From: Globisporangium splendens
Taxonomy: Eukaryota > Oomycota > Peronosporomycetes > Pythiales > Pythiaceae
NCBI GenBank assembly: GCA_006386115.1
Contig: VFIW01000093.1
Location: 62,001-126,000 of the forward strand
DNA length: 64,000 nucleotides
Direction of reading: 5' to 3'
Each line of letters opens with the position of its first letter. Positions within the stretch are counted from its first letter, which is position 1. Position numbers and translations under genes: made by a program. Positions 53,201 through 63,714 of this stretch are shown here, piece after piece. The notes beneath the pieces were generated by a model. That model searched no databases, had not been told where the DNA came from, and saw only the letters and a list, made by a program, of their open reading frames with translations.

Positions 53201-54994
53201 ATCATTCGCCGAGGAGCCGACACGCTGAACCACCAATCCAGTGTGATTTCCTCAGCGACCATGCGTGCTCGCGCGCTACTCAAGGCCCATTCTGGAACAA
53301 GCTCCAACGGGACGAACCTGTTCCACACGATGCAATTTGACGAGCGCTCGCTTGCTGACACGACATGCGAAAGTGGCGTTTTCGACAGCGCGCGATCGGT
53401 GACTGGCGGTGGGCTCTATGGTACGTACGAGGGAATTGGGGCAAGCAATCGAGGCGCGCACGATTTTGCGCGGCTTCATGCGCACCCCTCTCAGCGCTCT
53501 CTCTTTTCGGGCGGCTCCAAAAGGAATGTTGGCAGTGGTCGGGATATTGGTGGATACAACAATTACGAGACGGGAGGTGGCCTGAGTCGCGTGAGCAGTG
53601 CTAGCAGCATGAACGACGACTTCACCGAAAGCGGCGGCGTCAATATTACATCAAATAGTATCGTGCTTGACACGGGTGGATATTACTTTCACCGCCCAGA
53701 GCAAGCCCCAAACGAGGATCAGGACAAGACGCTCCGAGATATCCGAGAAACGAGTGGAACCATCCTGGAGACGTTTGAAGAGCTGGAGACTGCGACGGCG
53801 GGTGGAGAGCAGTTTGTGTTTATCTGCCACGGCGACCATCATGGGCGGTTTGTGAAGAAGCTGTGTATTGACTTGTGCCGCGACGGCGGCTTCCGGGTCT
53901 ACCTGGACCATCGTAACCGCAGTCGCCTTCAAAAAGTCGGATCGACGATCGATGAAGGAACGGAGGAGAGCGAGAGTCCAGCTACGGGTTCGGAATTGCA
54001 GTCCACTGCGCGACCGGATGACGGTATGTCTCGTCGCATCCTCGAAGCGAAAGAAGCGATCTTGAAATGCTCAGCGTTTGTCGTCGTGCTGTCGGAGAAA
54101 ACGTTGACGAGTCAGCTCGTGAAAGACCAGCTCGCGTTCGCAGAAGACAAGGGGAAGCGCATCTTGCCCGTGGTGGTCAACCGGCTTGACTTTGGTCTGG
54201 ACATGAAGTACAGCCTCGCACGAAGCGATTTCTACCATTTTTTCAGCAAGGGCGACATGATGGGCTTTGACAAGTCGCTCGCTCACCTCCTTGATGCGCT
54301 GCGCGAAGAAGTCTACGGAATCACGGTCGACAATTTCCCGTTGCCAAAGTTTGGGAGCTCGGATCAGCTGTCGAGCTACGGAGGCAGCAGTCGTGGTGAT
54401 ATCGACGATCGCATGGGAGTTCACGACAGCTTCGTCTCTGTCAGCAGCAATCGCTCGGTGTTCCAGAATTTTGGAAATAATGTATTCGCTAACAATGAAC
54501 TGAGACGACGCCTGAGCATCCAGAGCGAGGGTGGTATGGACGACGGCATGCTTCCTCCGTTTGGAGGTCCGTCGGCGTCGTTGCGTCAATCGCAATCGTT
54601 TATCGGCCGACCGTCATCGTTCGCGTACTCTACGACCGGTTCCAGTGCGGCGTCGAGCTCCCGCGGTCTCGCGTCTGACATGAGTCTGTCGCAAGCCATG
54701 ATCGGCAACTTCTCGTCGCTGATGGGGCGGATCTCGGACGACCTGGACGAAGAAGTGTACGATGATCTGTCGTACGCTGGCGTCCAGGCGGACGACGACC
54801 ACGAGGACATGGAAGTCAACAACGGCCTTGCGCACGACAACTCAGTGCTGAATCATTTCGTGAACATCATGGGCACGATCGAGCAGCCCGCAGAGCCTCG
54901 GCGTGAGGGCTCGGCGTCCTCGATCAGTATCCTCGAGCGCCAGTCCGGCGACGTGACCATGTCCATCGACGTCATGCACACGTCGACGCTGTAG
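50249..54994 (+). CDS. Membrane ankyrin-repeat protein with two TIR-like domains (copy 2)
   Basis: 1581 aa from the ATG (MSDANSNTTATHANY); the frame upstream opens only on GTG. Same architecture as the 39582-44264 gene: disordered N-terminus; four predicted helices (about 171-200, 223-248, 274-305, 314-336; e.g. ILEVLVVIDIIGLVFYYG, GVIVFLYAGAIALVFVFFLM); ankyrin repeats (about 400-815; TPLHWAAVNGAVDAVELLL, TPLHWAARVNRLDIVRVLL); TIR 1 (about 822-940) with DVMISY (D824) and SEWCLKELALAK (W894, E898); then a Gly/Ser-rich linker; TIR-like domain 2 (about 1187-1360) with FVFICHGDHHGRF and KDQLAFAEDKGK (Q1294 where TIR 1 has Glu); and a disordered C-terminus of about 220 aa with many Ser/Asp. The paralogues are clearly diverged but keep domain order and both key TIR differences. 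A cytosolic NAD-consuming signalling role is inferred, not shown. Confidence 0.86.
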   Translation: MSDANSNTTATHANYTKMKTPPPAVAKPHELMKQETFNSDVESRASLLSPHSSTGTTTAHEVNLTEDYEYELQPMPSRRPGAVAAAQQQQHTPTNYLEYRGSHATQRTDASGGYSATAASYMEETLRGMRRSQVQPENTTVQFSSLVESNQQRELPKKYLNGKYKLNSYFAIRLVRILEVLVVIDIIGLVFYYGYKRHHRFDQGRLYVHSPIATVFKKEISCEPTVALAALMYHLFPASIVLALPASGLRIFEPFKREERIDNAGRLQKVKRTFFLQFCEVTGVIVFLYAGAIALVFVFFLMTGRLFKNCRSHTAAHIFGVGAIVVYWITFLQIRYFARFREHLKMQLGAFKESDQTGDVKAHMLRSKMRRRKEQQLRQHLKAGTDGTSEATAPPPPKRSIIVADIQKRLFRGAQLGDLKLLRRSLRIAKATLGNDFAKELYPDATIVMWLFGSAKKNPMHIAAYQGNIAAMELLYGAKFSVNSYDKVSRVRFSTGDMFWYLASYFIRKPVMSAEETYSSIFKTTLVTPLHCAVSTGRVDAVRWLLQHGADVNLCSKSTYRYESRLPPIFLADHPDIVRELLIAGANHLAIPDPGHMNTITVLQLAYLRHNYAVAQVLEDWGGDIALTPLHTVAAMNDTNKMRYFLRKKVDPDCLGELGYIGLNKRTPLHWAAVNGAVDAVELLLESQANANAQDARGRTPLHWAARVNRLDIVRVLLAHGADPNIRDDSDMTPILCAACAGGTTAEMFKAMTDRGGDINYQLRATGDTALHIAVKLDDQQTALAILSLGGDIMRTNNDGFRPIDCTTSTRLQFEIKRAAGTRDVMISYTHSHQEFALKLRKSLEESNVTTWLDLMDPSGIGGGAVWREEIARGITNAAVVLCVLTDDYSQSEWCLKELALAKQVGTPILAISTENAKISEELQVYLYTRQIIPFEPAITSIEKVNEKHIQYTYEEEAYKKQVRILLDGLRDEIEKRKEDNIRKIIRRGADTLNHQSSVISSATMRARALLKAHSGTSSNGTNLFHTMQFDERSLADTTCESGVFDSARSVTGGGLYGTYEGIGASNRGAHDFARLHAHPSQRSLFSGGSKRNVGSGRDIGGYNNYETGGGLSRVSSASSMNDDFTESGGVNITSNSIVLDTGGYYFHRPEQAPNEDQDKTLRDIRETSGTILETFEELETATAGGEQFVFICHGDHHGRFVKKLCIDLCRDGGFRVYLDHRNRSRLQKVGSTIDEGTEESESPATGSELQSTARPDDGMSRRILEAKEAILKCSAFVVVLSEKTLTSQLVKDQLAFAEDKGKRILPVVVNRLDFGLDMKYSLARSDFYHFFSKGDMMGFDKSLAHLLDALREEVYGITVDNFPLPKFGSSDQLSSYGGSSRGDIDDRMGVHDSFVSVSSNRSVFQNFGNNVFANNELRRRLSIQSEGGMDDGMLPPFGGPSASLRQSQSFIGRPSSFAYSTTGSSAASSSRGLASDMSLSQAMIGNFSSLMGRISDDLDEEVYDDLSYAGVQADDDHEDMEVNNGLAHDNSVLNHFVNIMGTIEQPAEPRREGSASSISILERQSGDVTMSIDVMHTSTL

Positions 54995-55264
54995 TGAAAT
55001 CAAGGGAGAATGCACCATCGCAAGTGGACGAATGCCAGCCTGTGGGTTTAACCTCCACGATAGTAAGGATACCGGTAGTTCAGCATGTTGTTGTTTTAAG
55101 TTAATAATGGGGCAAACGGAAATGTTAGTTTCGGTTGAGTAAAACATCTTCTTTTTCTTTTTCTCCTTCAACTCCCTCCAAAGACACGTACAAACCACAT
55201 CCACGCTCTCTCTCTCTCTCTCTCTCTCTCGCCCTTCTCTTTTTCCTCTTCGCTTCGTTCCTGG
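54995..55264. other. Spacer between convergent genes with (CT)n tract
   Basis: Only 270 nt separate the stop of the ankyrin-TIR gene (+) and the stop of cullin-3 (-). The spacer includes a pyrimidine-rich tract and a CT microsatellite. Confidence 0.5.
55206..55230. repeat. (CT)n microsatellite, 25 nt
   Basis: An uninterrupted CT run between the convergent 3' ends of the second ankyrin-TIR gene and cullin-3. Confidence 0.95.
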
Positions 55265-57815
55265 TTACGCTAAATAATTGTACAATCGTCGATCGGATGC
55301 ATTCCGTTGCAAGTACTCGCGCTCAATTAGACTCTCGATGCGCAACTTGATCAATTGCGGCGTCGGCGTAAAGCGGCCACTCATCTGGCGCGTCACTTCC
55401 GCGATCAATTGGTTGTGCTGCATTTGCTTGCGTGTTTTCATGATTCGTACAATCGCGGCTTCGACTAAAGACACAAAAGTAGCAACAATGTTAGCCTCAG
55501 ATATGACAAGCAATCACGCATCACCGTACCTAGGTGTTTGCGATCTTCTTGAACAGTTGGTGGCAGCGCATCGGCAGAGTTGTTCATTCCCGTAGAAACC
55601 AATCCTGCTAGCGCCGGAAGCAACGATGTCTCCTTCTGGGAGACCAGTGGGATGCGCACACGATGCAATTTGGACTTGTACCCGTCGTTTATCGTAAACG
55701 TATCTTCTTCTTCGTCGATGCGTTTCCCCTTGGAGCTCTTGATCAGGATCTTGTACTTTGGTGTACACAGCGAGATCAGGTGACGCTTCAGGTCATTCGT
55801 TTCAATCCGCGTCCACTCTGCAATATCGTGGAAGCGCCAACTTTGTCGCTGGTTGAAAAGCATCAAGATGACGGCCTGGTACGTCGATACACTAAGTTCG
55901 TGACGCTGCGTGCCGTCTTCAACACCGCCAAGAAATGTCGCGCGCACATCCACCGACCCCATGTTTGGCATCCATGTCAGTTTGCGGCCATTGTGGCGGG
56001 CGCAGTAAAAAGTCTCAAACGATTGAGCCAGTTTGGACAACTCTGGCGGCAACGTGCACATTGGTGCCATCTCTGTGGGCCAAAACCCACTCGTCAACAC
56101 TTGCACACTCAGAGTCGGGACCAAAGCATTTGGATCCACTTGGTAGTCAACGGTGCCGCTGATTTTGGAAGAGCTACTCGTTGGAAGCGCGTTGCCCGTC
56201 CCGACTTTACGGAACAGCTCCATGAGATCCTTCGAGATACTCATATCCTTGAACATGCCTTCAAGTCTCGACGTAAACTGGTATCCACACTCAGCCTTCA
56301 GCTTGGATATCACGATCTTTTCGGCTTCATCCGACGTGCCGCGAGAATTGAGCAGCCGCTTCGCGAGCAGCGACTTGTAAAACTCTTCAAACACGTCCTT
56401 GTCCTGGAGGTATCGAAACAACGCGATGACTTGGCCGACTCGCGTGTCGAGGTCGTCTTCAAAACGGTTCTTCGAGCGCAACAATTCGTCAATGTACTGC
56501 GCCAAGTACCCCGCGCAGATCGTGTTGGTGTTCATGAACGCTTCAAATCCCTGTTTGATGCTTTTGTAGAATTGTGGGTCGTCGAAAAAGCAGTCCGACA
56601 GGAAAAACACAAACTTCTCGCGCAACGCGATCAAGTTTTCGACAAATTGCGCCGCATCGAGCGCGGTCTCGGGGTTCGATTGCGTTTTCACGAACCCTTC
56701 ACCCTGCGCCTTGACGTACTGCAAGACGCACTCACTGATGTCGTTCAGAGTACTCGGCACGCGGCGAAATAGCGTGTACATGCGGCGCAGTGACTCGACT
56801 TTCCGGTCGCGGAACATCGCGACACACCCAGAATTCTCCATCTCGACGAGTGCCTTCGCTTGGTTCTTGATCAACTGCATCTCGACGATCGACTTGAGTT
56901 TGTGTTCGGTCGAGACGTTCAGGTAGTGGGACACACGATTCGCTTCCTCGACGAGCCGTTTCTCGGCTTTCACCAGGTACTCAGCGCACGTCGCGACATC
57001 GAGCATCGCTTGTGCTTCGGCGCGGTAGAAATCCAGCGTCCAGTCCAAAAAGTAGCACTCAAAGTCGTCTTCGTAGACCACGTTCGAGTGCACGCCCAGG
57101 TCCACGAGCATGCGCAGAATGTTCTTTAGCAGACTACGGTCCACGAGCTCACCATTGCGTTCATGTTCAATCGTGCGCAGCAACAGTTGACGCAACCGTT
57201 CGCGGATATTCGGGTTGCGCGCGATCGTGTCGCGGAAAATGTACAACCCACTGTCGTAAATCGGGTGCTTGCGCTTTTGGTTCACGTACGTGCGGTCCTA
57301 CAACAACAGCAGTCCATACATAAGACATGTGAACGTGTAGTTGTACATAACAATATAGAAATGACTGTAAAAACATAAAAGATGCCGGCCGTACCATGTA
57401 CATGAGGATATCGCGCACCATGGTCATGATGATCTGGTGGTCGGTCCACTTCTGATTGAGCACGATGAGCAGCAGGTCGTCCGAGACGGCGGCGATCTCC
57501 TGCGCCGTCTTCTCGAGCCGCGCGGTGATCACGCCGATCACGCCGTTGTAGAGCAAGTCCCCGTGTTTATGCAGCACCAGATTATACGAATTCCTGTACC
57601 GTCCGCCGCCACCAAGCAAACTCGTAAGCCCCAACTAGCGATACAGATACACAAACGCGCAGAACGTACCGGTAGAGCTCTTCGAACGAGAGCAGACTCG
57701 CGTTGTGCGAGAAAATCTCGTCGATCGCGTTGCGCAGCGAGGTCCAGATCTCCTGTGCGCGTGCGAGATCCATCCCCATGTTCTGGCGGTACGGCTTGAT
57801 GACCAGCTTCTTCAT
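55265..57815 (-). CDS. CUL3: Cullin-3
   Basis: Scaffold of CRL3 ubiquitin ligases, which pair with BTB-domain substrate adaptors and RBX1. Four exons: 57815-57670, 57593-57395, 57297-55530 and 55464-55265, GT-AG joins in frame, 770 aa (human CUL3 is 768). Landmarks: an N-terminal helix start similar to CUL3 (LSFEELYR, then [17 protein letters not shown]), the helical repeats ([20 protein letters not shown]), the cullin-homology domain ([51 protein letters not shown]), and the C-terminal winged helix with the neddylation site [13 protein letters not shown] (acceptor lysine about K714). It ends [21 protein letters not shown], as is typical of cullins. CUL3 rather than CUL1/2/4 is chosen on the strength of the N-terminal SFEELYR...VLHKHG match. 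The exon 3 / exon 4 junction falls just before the neddylation helix. Confidence 0.95.
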
Positions 57816-58495
57816 GGCGGCAGACTCGACTCGCAGTATGCCCTTAGCGTGTATGTGTGCGTCTGTGTCTGCGTGTGTGCTTGCGCGTCGCTCTCTCGTG
57901 CGCCGCTCTTCCTCCGCGAAGTGGCGCTTTCTTCTTTCTTTTCTGCGCTTTCCCCTGTGTTGTGTGGGTGCGTTCCAGTCCTACACATGGCGCTCTTCCC
58001 CATTGGCAGACTTCAGACGACCTTCGCGCGACATGACTTGCAGCTGCAACTTCTTTGAAGTAATAAATGAGAAAGCCTCCTTAAATTAATAGATCGCAAA
58101 TGCCTCACACACACACGCATATGGGTACACTTGAGCTGTTCTGATATCAAGCAAAAACGTTCTTCCCTTGGTTTTGAAGTGTCTTGATTGCCGTCAAGCG
58201 CTCTTCCCTTGTCTGCCACTAGCTGCCATTTGATTTTGATGAGCAGGTCAGTGCCAGCATGTTTCAACTCGGGCAAACTCTTAAATGTTATGCTGTCTCA
58301 CTGGGCTTTGTAGCTACGATAAGGGCACCAAGATTGCCGTTTGCTTTTGCTTATGGGCAGCAGCCTCGTTCGTACCTCTTCGCGATAAGAACAAATAGAT
58401 GAGACGGTGACGACACCCGCAGCCTTTCCTGCGCTTCAACGTTCAATAACCAAGTAAATGATGTCTACTTCAAAGCATTGAGCTGTTTTGCCAAA

Positions 58496-58514
58496 AAACA
58501 AAACAAAACAAAAC
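58496..58514. repeat. (AAAAC)n microsatellite
   Basis: Roughly four tandem AAAAC units, directly beside the truncated expansin 5' relic. Confidence 0.85.
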
Positions 58515-58577
58515 AACAGCATGAGAGGCGACTGGCTCCTGTTGTTTTCAAAGGGACAGTCACGCATACCAACCACA

Positions 58578-59070
58578 ATGGAAGTGGGAGCGCGGAACAT
58601 TGTCTGGGCTTGGTGTTTGTGAGTGTAGCAGTTGAGGTACTCTCTTGGTGTGAGTCCAAATGGAAAGTGAGTGCTTACCTAGCCAGCAAGCGAGGCAAAG
58701 CTTGCCTCACTGTAGTAGCAGTGCCGCTTGGCGGACTCGAGAGTGAACCTGGCAGAGCGACACAGAAACCTGGCAGAGGGAGCGTAAACGCTAAGAGCAC
58801 AAAGTGAATGCGCAACGCGCAACACTAGACAGTGCTCTGCACGCATCCTGATCGAAGAATCGTGCACCTCTTCGTGCCCGATGTGAGATGCAATGCAGCT
58901 TTCTGAACCTCGACGACGCTGGTCCCTGTCTCATGCAAAGCTCACTAGACTTCGTTATCTTGGTCAGAGCGATGGATGTTTGCGCGTGTAATACCGGAGG
59001 ATGCTTTTCGGCTTCCGTTGCCGATCTTGCGTTTGTGCCGCTTACAGTGAGCAAAGAAAAGCGTCAAGCA
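58578..59070 (-). pseudogene. Relic of the 5' end of an expansin-like gene
   Basis: The segment is a diverged copy of 61122-61500. Shared blocks include ATGGAAGT...GCGGAACATTGTCT around the start codon, TTGGTGTGAGTCCAAATGG (58649 region and 61199 region), AAAGTGAGTGCTTAC, GTGAACCTGGCAGA, AGAGCACAAAG and a distal TTGCCGATC...GTGCCGCT block. Only the first few codons remain; homology ends at about 58578, so the coding region was lost and the copy is dead. It is in the same orientation as the intact gene at 60492-61145. Confidence 0.7.
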
Positions 59071-60491
59071 GGAGCTGAGCGACTTTATTCAGGCGTGTGA
59101 GTTGCTCAAGCGCGTTGACTGGAGTACGCGAAGCAGGCTTGCGAGTAGCGTTTCTGTTTGTTGTAAGAGCAAAGCTTGAAGCAAGATCCGTCGCACACGA
59201 TGCCGCTCAGCAGTGTCTGGACGCACAGACGTAGCAGACGCAGGTTTGCGCTTGCAGCATCTCATACGTATTGCCATGCAGCGCGAGATATCGGGTAATC
59301 CACTGGATTACGATCGCCTTCAAGGACACACCTTGCCGATCGGCTCCATACCAATAACAGCTTACTGCTTGAAGCTCCCAGTTGCTGCATTTGGTCACAT
59401 TTTATGCCGAGTGCAACTTGCCCTTGCTCCGTGCAAAAGCAGACACCGAAGTGCAGAAAAAAGAGATGCCAATCACCAAATGATTGATATCATGTGCAGC
59501 AATCATGCGCATTCTCATCTCCTTGCCACAATTTGCATTTGTGGGCTTGTCGCATTTTTGGGCATCATTAAAGTGATGTCCATGGCAATTGGCACTTGTT
59601 GAAAGGACGTAATGTAGCTGAGATTACGAGAACAATACAAAGCGGCGAAAATGTCTTTTGTACTGTTCTCCGGACTGCAACGTGGACGCTGCACTGTCCT
59701 AGCCTTACGTATCGCTGTGCAGCTTTGATAGCGATGCCATGCTTTTCTGGGTATAATCAGGCAGAGAGATGGACTTTGTAACCAGGAGCAGTCCATCATT
59801 GTCCAGATCAACCGAGCCGTCTAGCTCAGGGAAGCTTGGTGTCCATTACGTTGCGTCCGACCTAAGTCAATGCGCTAGTAGGATGGGGAGGGTTCAGAAA
59901 TGTCTACGACTCCACAGAAAACTTGATATGCACAAGGATGAGTCGGTGCTTTGCAACGGCGTGGGTCTCTTGGACGCTTTTTGTAGAGCCTAACTGACTG
60001 GAGACAGACTCTGCTCATGTGCTTTTGAAGAGACAATCATATGCATGCAGCACCAGAGACTTCTTTTTTTTTTCAAATGCCCTTGGTGGAATGATATATG
60101 ATGAGCCACTGTCATCAACAACTTGTCACTGGTTCAAGAATTCTGCACAGCAAAGCTGGATCAGTCTCCACCACAGTCATCAGCTCGCTATCTCCACCGA
60201 AATCCACTATCTCATGCGTCAGAATGTACAACTTCCAGTCGATTCGCAATAACAACGATAATATGATATCTGTGACGCTGTCCTCACCTTCACTCTTCAG
60301 CTCAAACCTCAGACAACTACAGAGCGAGAACGCAAACCACCGCGATTTGGAATGCTGAGTGTATTGACAGAAGATTAGAGCAACAGAGCAATTCTCTCTC
60401 AGGTTAGGGATGCATCTTCATATGAACCGCTGATTGATATTCCTTTGAAGGGAATGGTTGAGGAATGGAGAGAGTACTGCGTAGTACATTC

Positions 60492-61145
60492 TTACACAGT
60501 GGTGCACTGGTTCACCTTCAACGTCGCCGTGTACGTCGTCTTGACGCCGCCGATCGAAGTCACGGTCACTGGCACGTTGGTGAAACTCAGGCCTTTGTTT
60601 GCAAAGTTGGCAAAGTAGAACGCCGTGGTGCCAATCATGGTGCCCGGCTGGCTCGCGATGCTGAGCTGACTCACGCCGTCGCGGACGTTGGCGGCTTGCA
60701 CGGCGACCCAGTTGGGGTTGCTGCCTTCTTTCAGGCACAGCGCTGGCTTTGGGCTTGGGCACGGGATGAAGTCCCACGTGATGGGTTCAACTCCCGGGGT
60801 CTTGCCCGTGACCGCGGTCCAGAGGTTGCCACTGAGGTCGAGGTTGTTTTGGCCGCACTCGCTGCAGCGGTCTGCGACGAACGCCGTGACGGTGGCCTTG
60901 GCTCCCTTGATGGAGATGCATCGACCACAGGCGTTGGCGTACTGTTGCTGGTTCATGGCGACGAAGTAGCTCGGATTGACTCCAGAGGGGGTCTGGCGCA
61001 CGCTGCACGCGCCTCCGGACGAGTCGTTGGTGCCGTAGGTGGTGGCTTTGCCGGTGAAGGCGGCGTTGACTTGGGCGGGAGTACCAGCAGCGAGCAAGAG
61101 GATGGTGGCGGTGGCAGCAGCGATGGAAGTAGCAGTGCGGAACAT
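60492..61145 (-). CDS. Expansin-like secreted protein
   Basis: 217 aa. The signal peptide (MFRTATSIAAATATILLLAA) has likely cleavage after QVNA, about residue 28. Domain 1 is a double-psi beta-barrel of expansin/RlpA type: GKATTYG, GGACS, YANACGRCISIKG, then AFVADRCSECGQNNLDLSGN, with the conserved aspartates and the Cys-rich loop. Domain 2 resembles the CBM63 beta-sandwich of expansins: KEGSNPNWVAVQAANVRDGV is close in pattern to bacterial EXLX1 (KEGS..WWA.IQV.N). Expansins loosen cellulose networks without hydrolysis. In oomycetes they could act on plant walls or on the organism's own cellulosic wall; which applies here is not visible. The ATG at 61143-61145 was chosen because the signal peptide starts there. 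The 5' flank and first 42 codons are duplicated, inverted, at the right edge of the window. Confidence 0.88.
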   Translation of the reverse strand: MFRTATSIAAATATILLLAAGTPAQVNAAFTGKATTYGTNDSSGGACSVRQTPSGVNPSYFVAMNQQQYANACGRCISIKGAKATVTAFVADRCSECGQNNLDLSGNLWTAVTGKTPGVEPITWDFIPCPSPKPALCLKEGSNPNWVAVQAANVRDGVSQLSIASQPGTMIGTTAFYFANFANKGLSFTNVPVTVTSIGGVKTTYTATLKVNQCTTV

Positions 61146-61304
61146 TGTCTTGAGCTTGGTGTAGGTGAGGGGAGTAATAGTAGTCTTGGATGTACTTACT
61201 TGGTGTGAGTCCAAATGGAAAGTGAGTGCTTACTTGGTCGGCAAGCGAGGAAACGCTCACCTCGATGTGTTAGTAGTGCAGCTCGGGTGGACACCAGGGT
61301 GAAC
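61019..61304 (-). repeat. Left arm of identical inverted duplication
   Basis: The first 127 coding nucleotides of the expansin-like gene plus about 159 nt upstream. By eye these are identical over 286 nt to the reverse complement of 63715-64000. Weaker homology continues upstream to about 61500. Confidence 0.92.
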
Positions 61305-63714
61305 CTGGCAGATCGAGCCAGAACTCGCATCTCGAGCGAGGAGAGAGTGTTGACGCGAAGAGCACAAAGCGATTGCTCAACGCGTTAGTGGACAAGGTGA
61401 GCCAGGCTCAGCAATGCCACTGACATCTCATAATCCAGGAGTATTGTCCAGCTTTCATTGCCGATCCCAAGTCCGTGCCGCTCGAAATGAGCAACCTTGA
61501 CAAAGGAAGATATATTCTGACACACGGTAGGAGCAATCACAGTGGGGTGACTCTGTTTCTGTGTTTTGACTGTTGTAAAGGGTGGAAGAGATTCTCATCA
61601 ACCTACATGATCACCAGCAAAGAATGCCAACGCTAATGGCCCACAACAACAAGACGTTAACTGCACGGCATGGAGCCCTCCCTGCAAAGCATCTCACCAA
61701 CTCCCACTTATCACATCGTATGGTTACGGCCGCTGTACGTCAGAGCACGGAAACTAGCATGCTAGTATGGTACTGCCACAATTTCAACATCAGTAATGCG
61801 GCCGACTTATCATGCGAACCAACCTATGGGCTCAGTCAGCTTCCAAATAGGGCATCAACGGAAGCCCATTTTGAGTGCATTCACTGGGAGCTACTTCCCC
61901 TTCTAACCGCGGACATCGGTCCGTGGACAAAGATTAGTCTACAGTGAATGTGAAATGGACACCGAATAGTTCGTTGCTGAAGGTTTCTTTTCTTGAATAC
62001 GACACAATATGCATGATGTTCAAATGGAACGACTTGCAAACTAGAGCAGCATGCATGCGTCGATATGACTTGCAAACGTATTGCGATTCGAGATGTACGC
62101 AGCTACAGCAATTGATTGACTTCACTTAACGACCACGAGCAGTATGAGGCACTATTATCCATCTGACTTGTGAGCTTGTGGCACAATGATCGAGATGCTC
62201 ACTGTGTCTCTAACCTGCTGCCGCACTACAGACCTCATGCGCCGACTTACAAGTGCTGACGTCGCGATCTATCTCGGCTTCATGACTACCTCGAACCGCC
62301 ATTGACTATAAAATTCTAAGCTACCGTCGATGAGTACGAGTAAGCTAGAGCAACGATGATTTTGCTCAGGGCATCATATTTGAGTCCCAATATTTTACCT
62401 ACCACTAACCCTCAGAAGAGCGAGCACACAAGAGAGTGCGAGTCCCGCTATCAAGTTGGATTGGTCGTGAGTGTGTACGAATCAACACTGCATGTAGTCT
62501 CGTGAGCATCGGCTCGCCATTACTTTCGTTGGAATAGTGCAGTGGTGCTGGTGATGTAGGGATATGGGTAATTGGTTCGTGGTGCGTAGCAAACTTCGCA
62601 CAACAACCAGAAGCCGATTACGGCATGCAAAATGAAGGAACTGTGGCGTAGCAGAGCAACAATCTTGAACTGGCGAATCTTTGTGGATGACCCTGGCACA
62701 AAATGACACTTTCGATTGCTTGTGCTGATGAATATGGTGATGACACAAGCATCTTATTGTCACTGGTGTCTTGATCGATGAGCTCATCCCTTGCTGGAAC
62801 ACACTTCACGCAGCAAACAAATGTTCAAGGACTCCTGGGCAATTGGCCATGACACGCACCGACTCTCCCAACATTCTTCGCGCCTTGGATTGAGTCACTG
62901 ACATTTTCTGAACGCTCCCCATCCTGTTAGCTGGGAGCCACATAGGGTGTGAAGTTAGTGTGGGTACGAAGTCACCCTCACTTCCCCATCGTTCGTGTTC
63001 CCATGTTTCTAGCTTCCCAGGTGATGGGAATGACGACGAAACGTGCTGTGGACTACTCAGTGCATCTCTCCAGCGGCAATACTCACGGAATACAGCATCG
63101 CCATGGCATCAAGAACAATGCTGGAGTCACAGTGATACGAGCTGCTTGTCCACTCAACTGCGCAATCAATTGGCAGACAAAATATCCAGCACAAGTTCTA
63201 TGTGCACTTCAGGAGTGTATACGCGTGGGGTTGAAGCCCCAAATGAATGGCGTGGTGTTGTCACGACATACAGGTGGTTTGAAGTGAAATACTCAACGTG
63301 GCTTCAAAGTGTCCACCTCTTTCTTCAAATCCACACATGCGACTCCTGGCGTTGAGGATCCCATTCGCAACGATGAATGCTGTTTCGCTTCACTCTTGTC
63401 AACCCACTGTCTACAATATCGAACGGCGCACCAATTCATTTCGCTCTTCTGCTTTGTGTAGTTTATTCGTATCAAGCGGCACGGACGTGAGATCGGCAAC
63501 GAAGGTTGGATGCGTCTGGGATTGCGCGCGCAGACACCCGTTGCGCTGTCCATGTCAACCAATTCTGTGTGCAGTTTGAGACAGACACGGCTAGTATCGA
63601 GGTTCAGGACGTTGCCCGCGAGACGTCTCCTTCCCGGAACATACTGTCCTTGCAGGTGTAGCACGCATCCACTTTGTGCTCTTGACGGCTATATTATCCT
63701 TCTTTAAAATGCAA
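61305..63714. other. Spacer between inverted expansin-like genes
   Basis: The 2.4-kb centre of the inverted duplication. Diverged homology to the arms is visible on both sides: 61360-61500 on the left, and about 63470-63710 on the right, where AGCGGCACGGAC and GATCGGCAA are shared in inverted order. No gene was recognised; the promoters of both expansin-like genes face each other here. Confidence 0.5.

Larger units (their letters stand above)
57816..60491. other. Intergenic with a decayed expansin 5' relic
   Basis: Cullin-3 promoter at the left, then an AT-mixed spacer with an (AAAAC)n tract at 58496-58514 and the relic described at 58578-59070. The remainder up to the expansin-like stop codon has no recognised gene. 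Confidence 0.5.

Noticed and set aside
55663..56772. 369-codon plus-strand frame
   Set aside because: Antisense to cullin-3.
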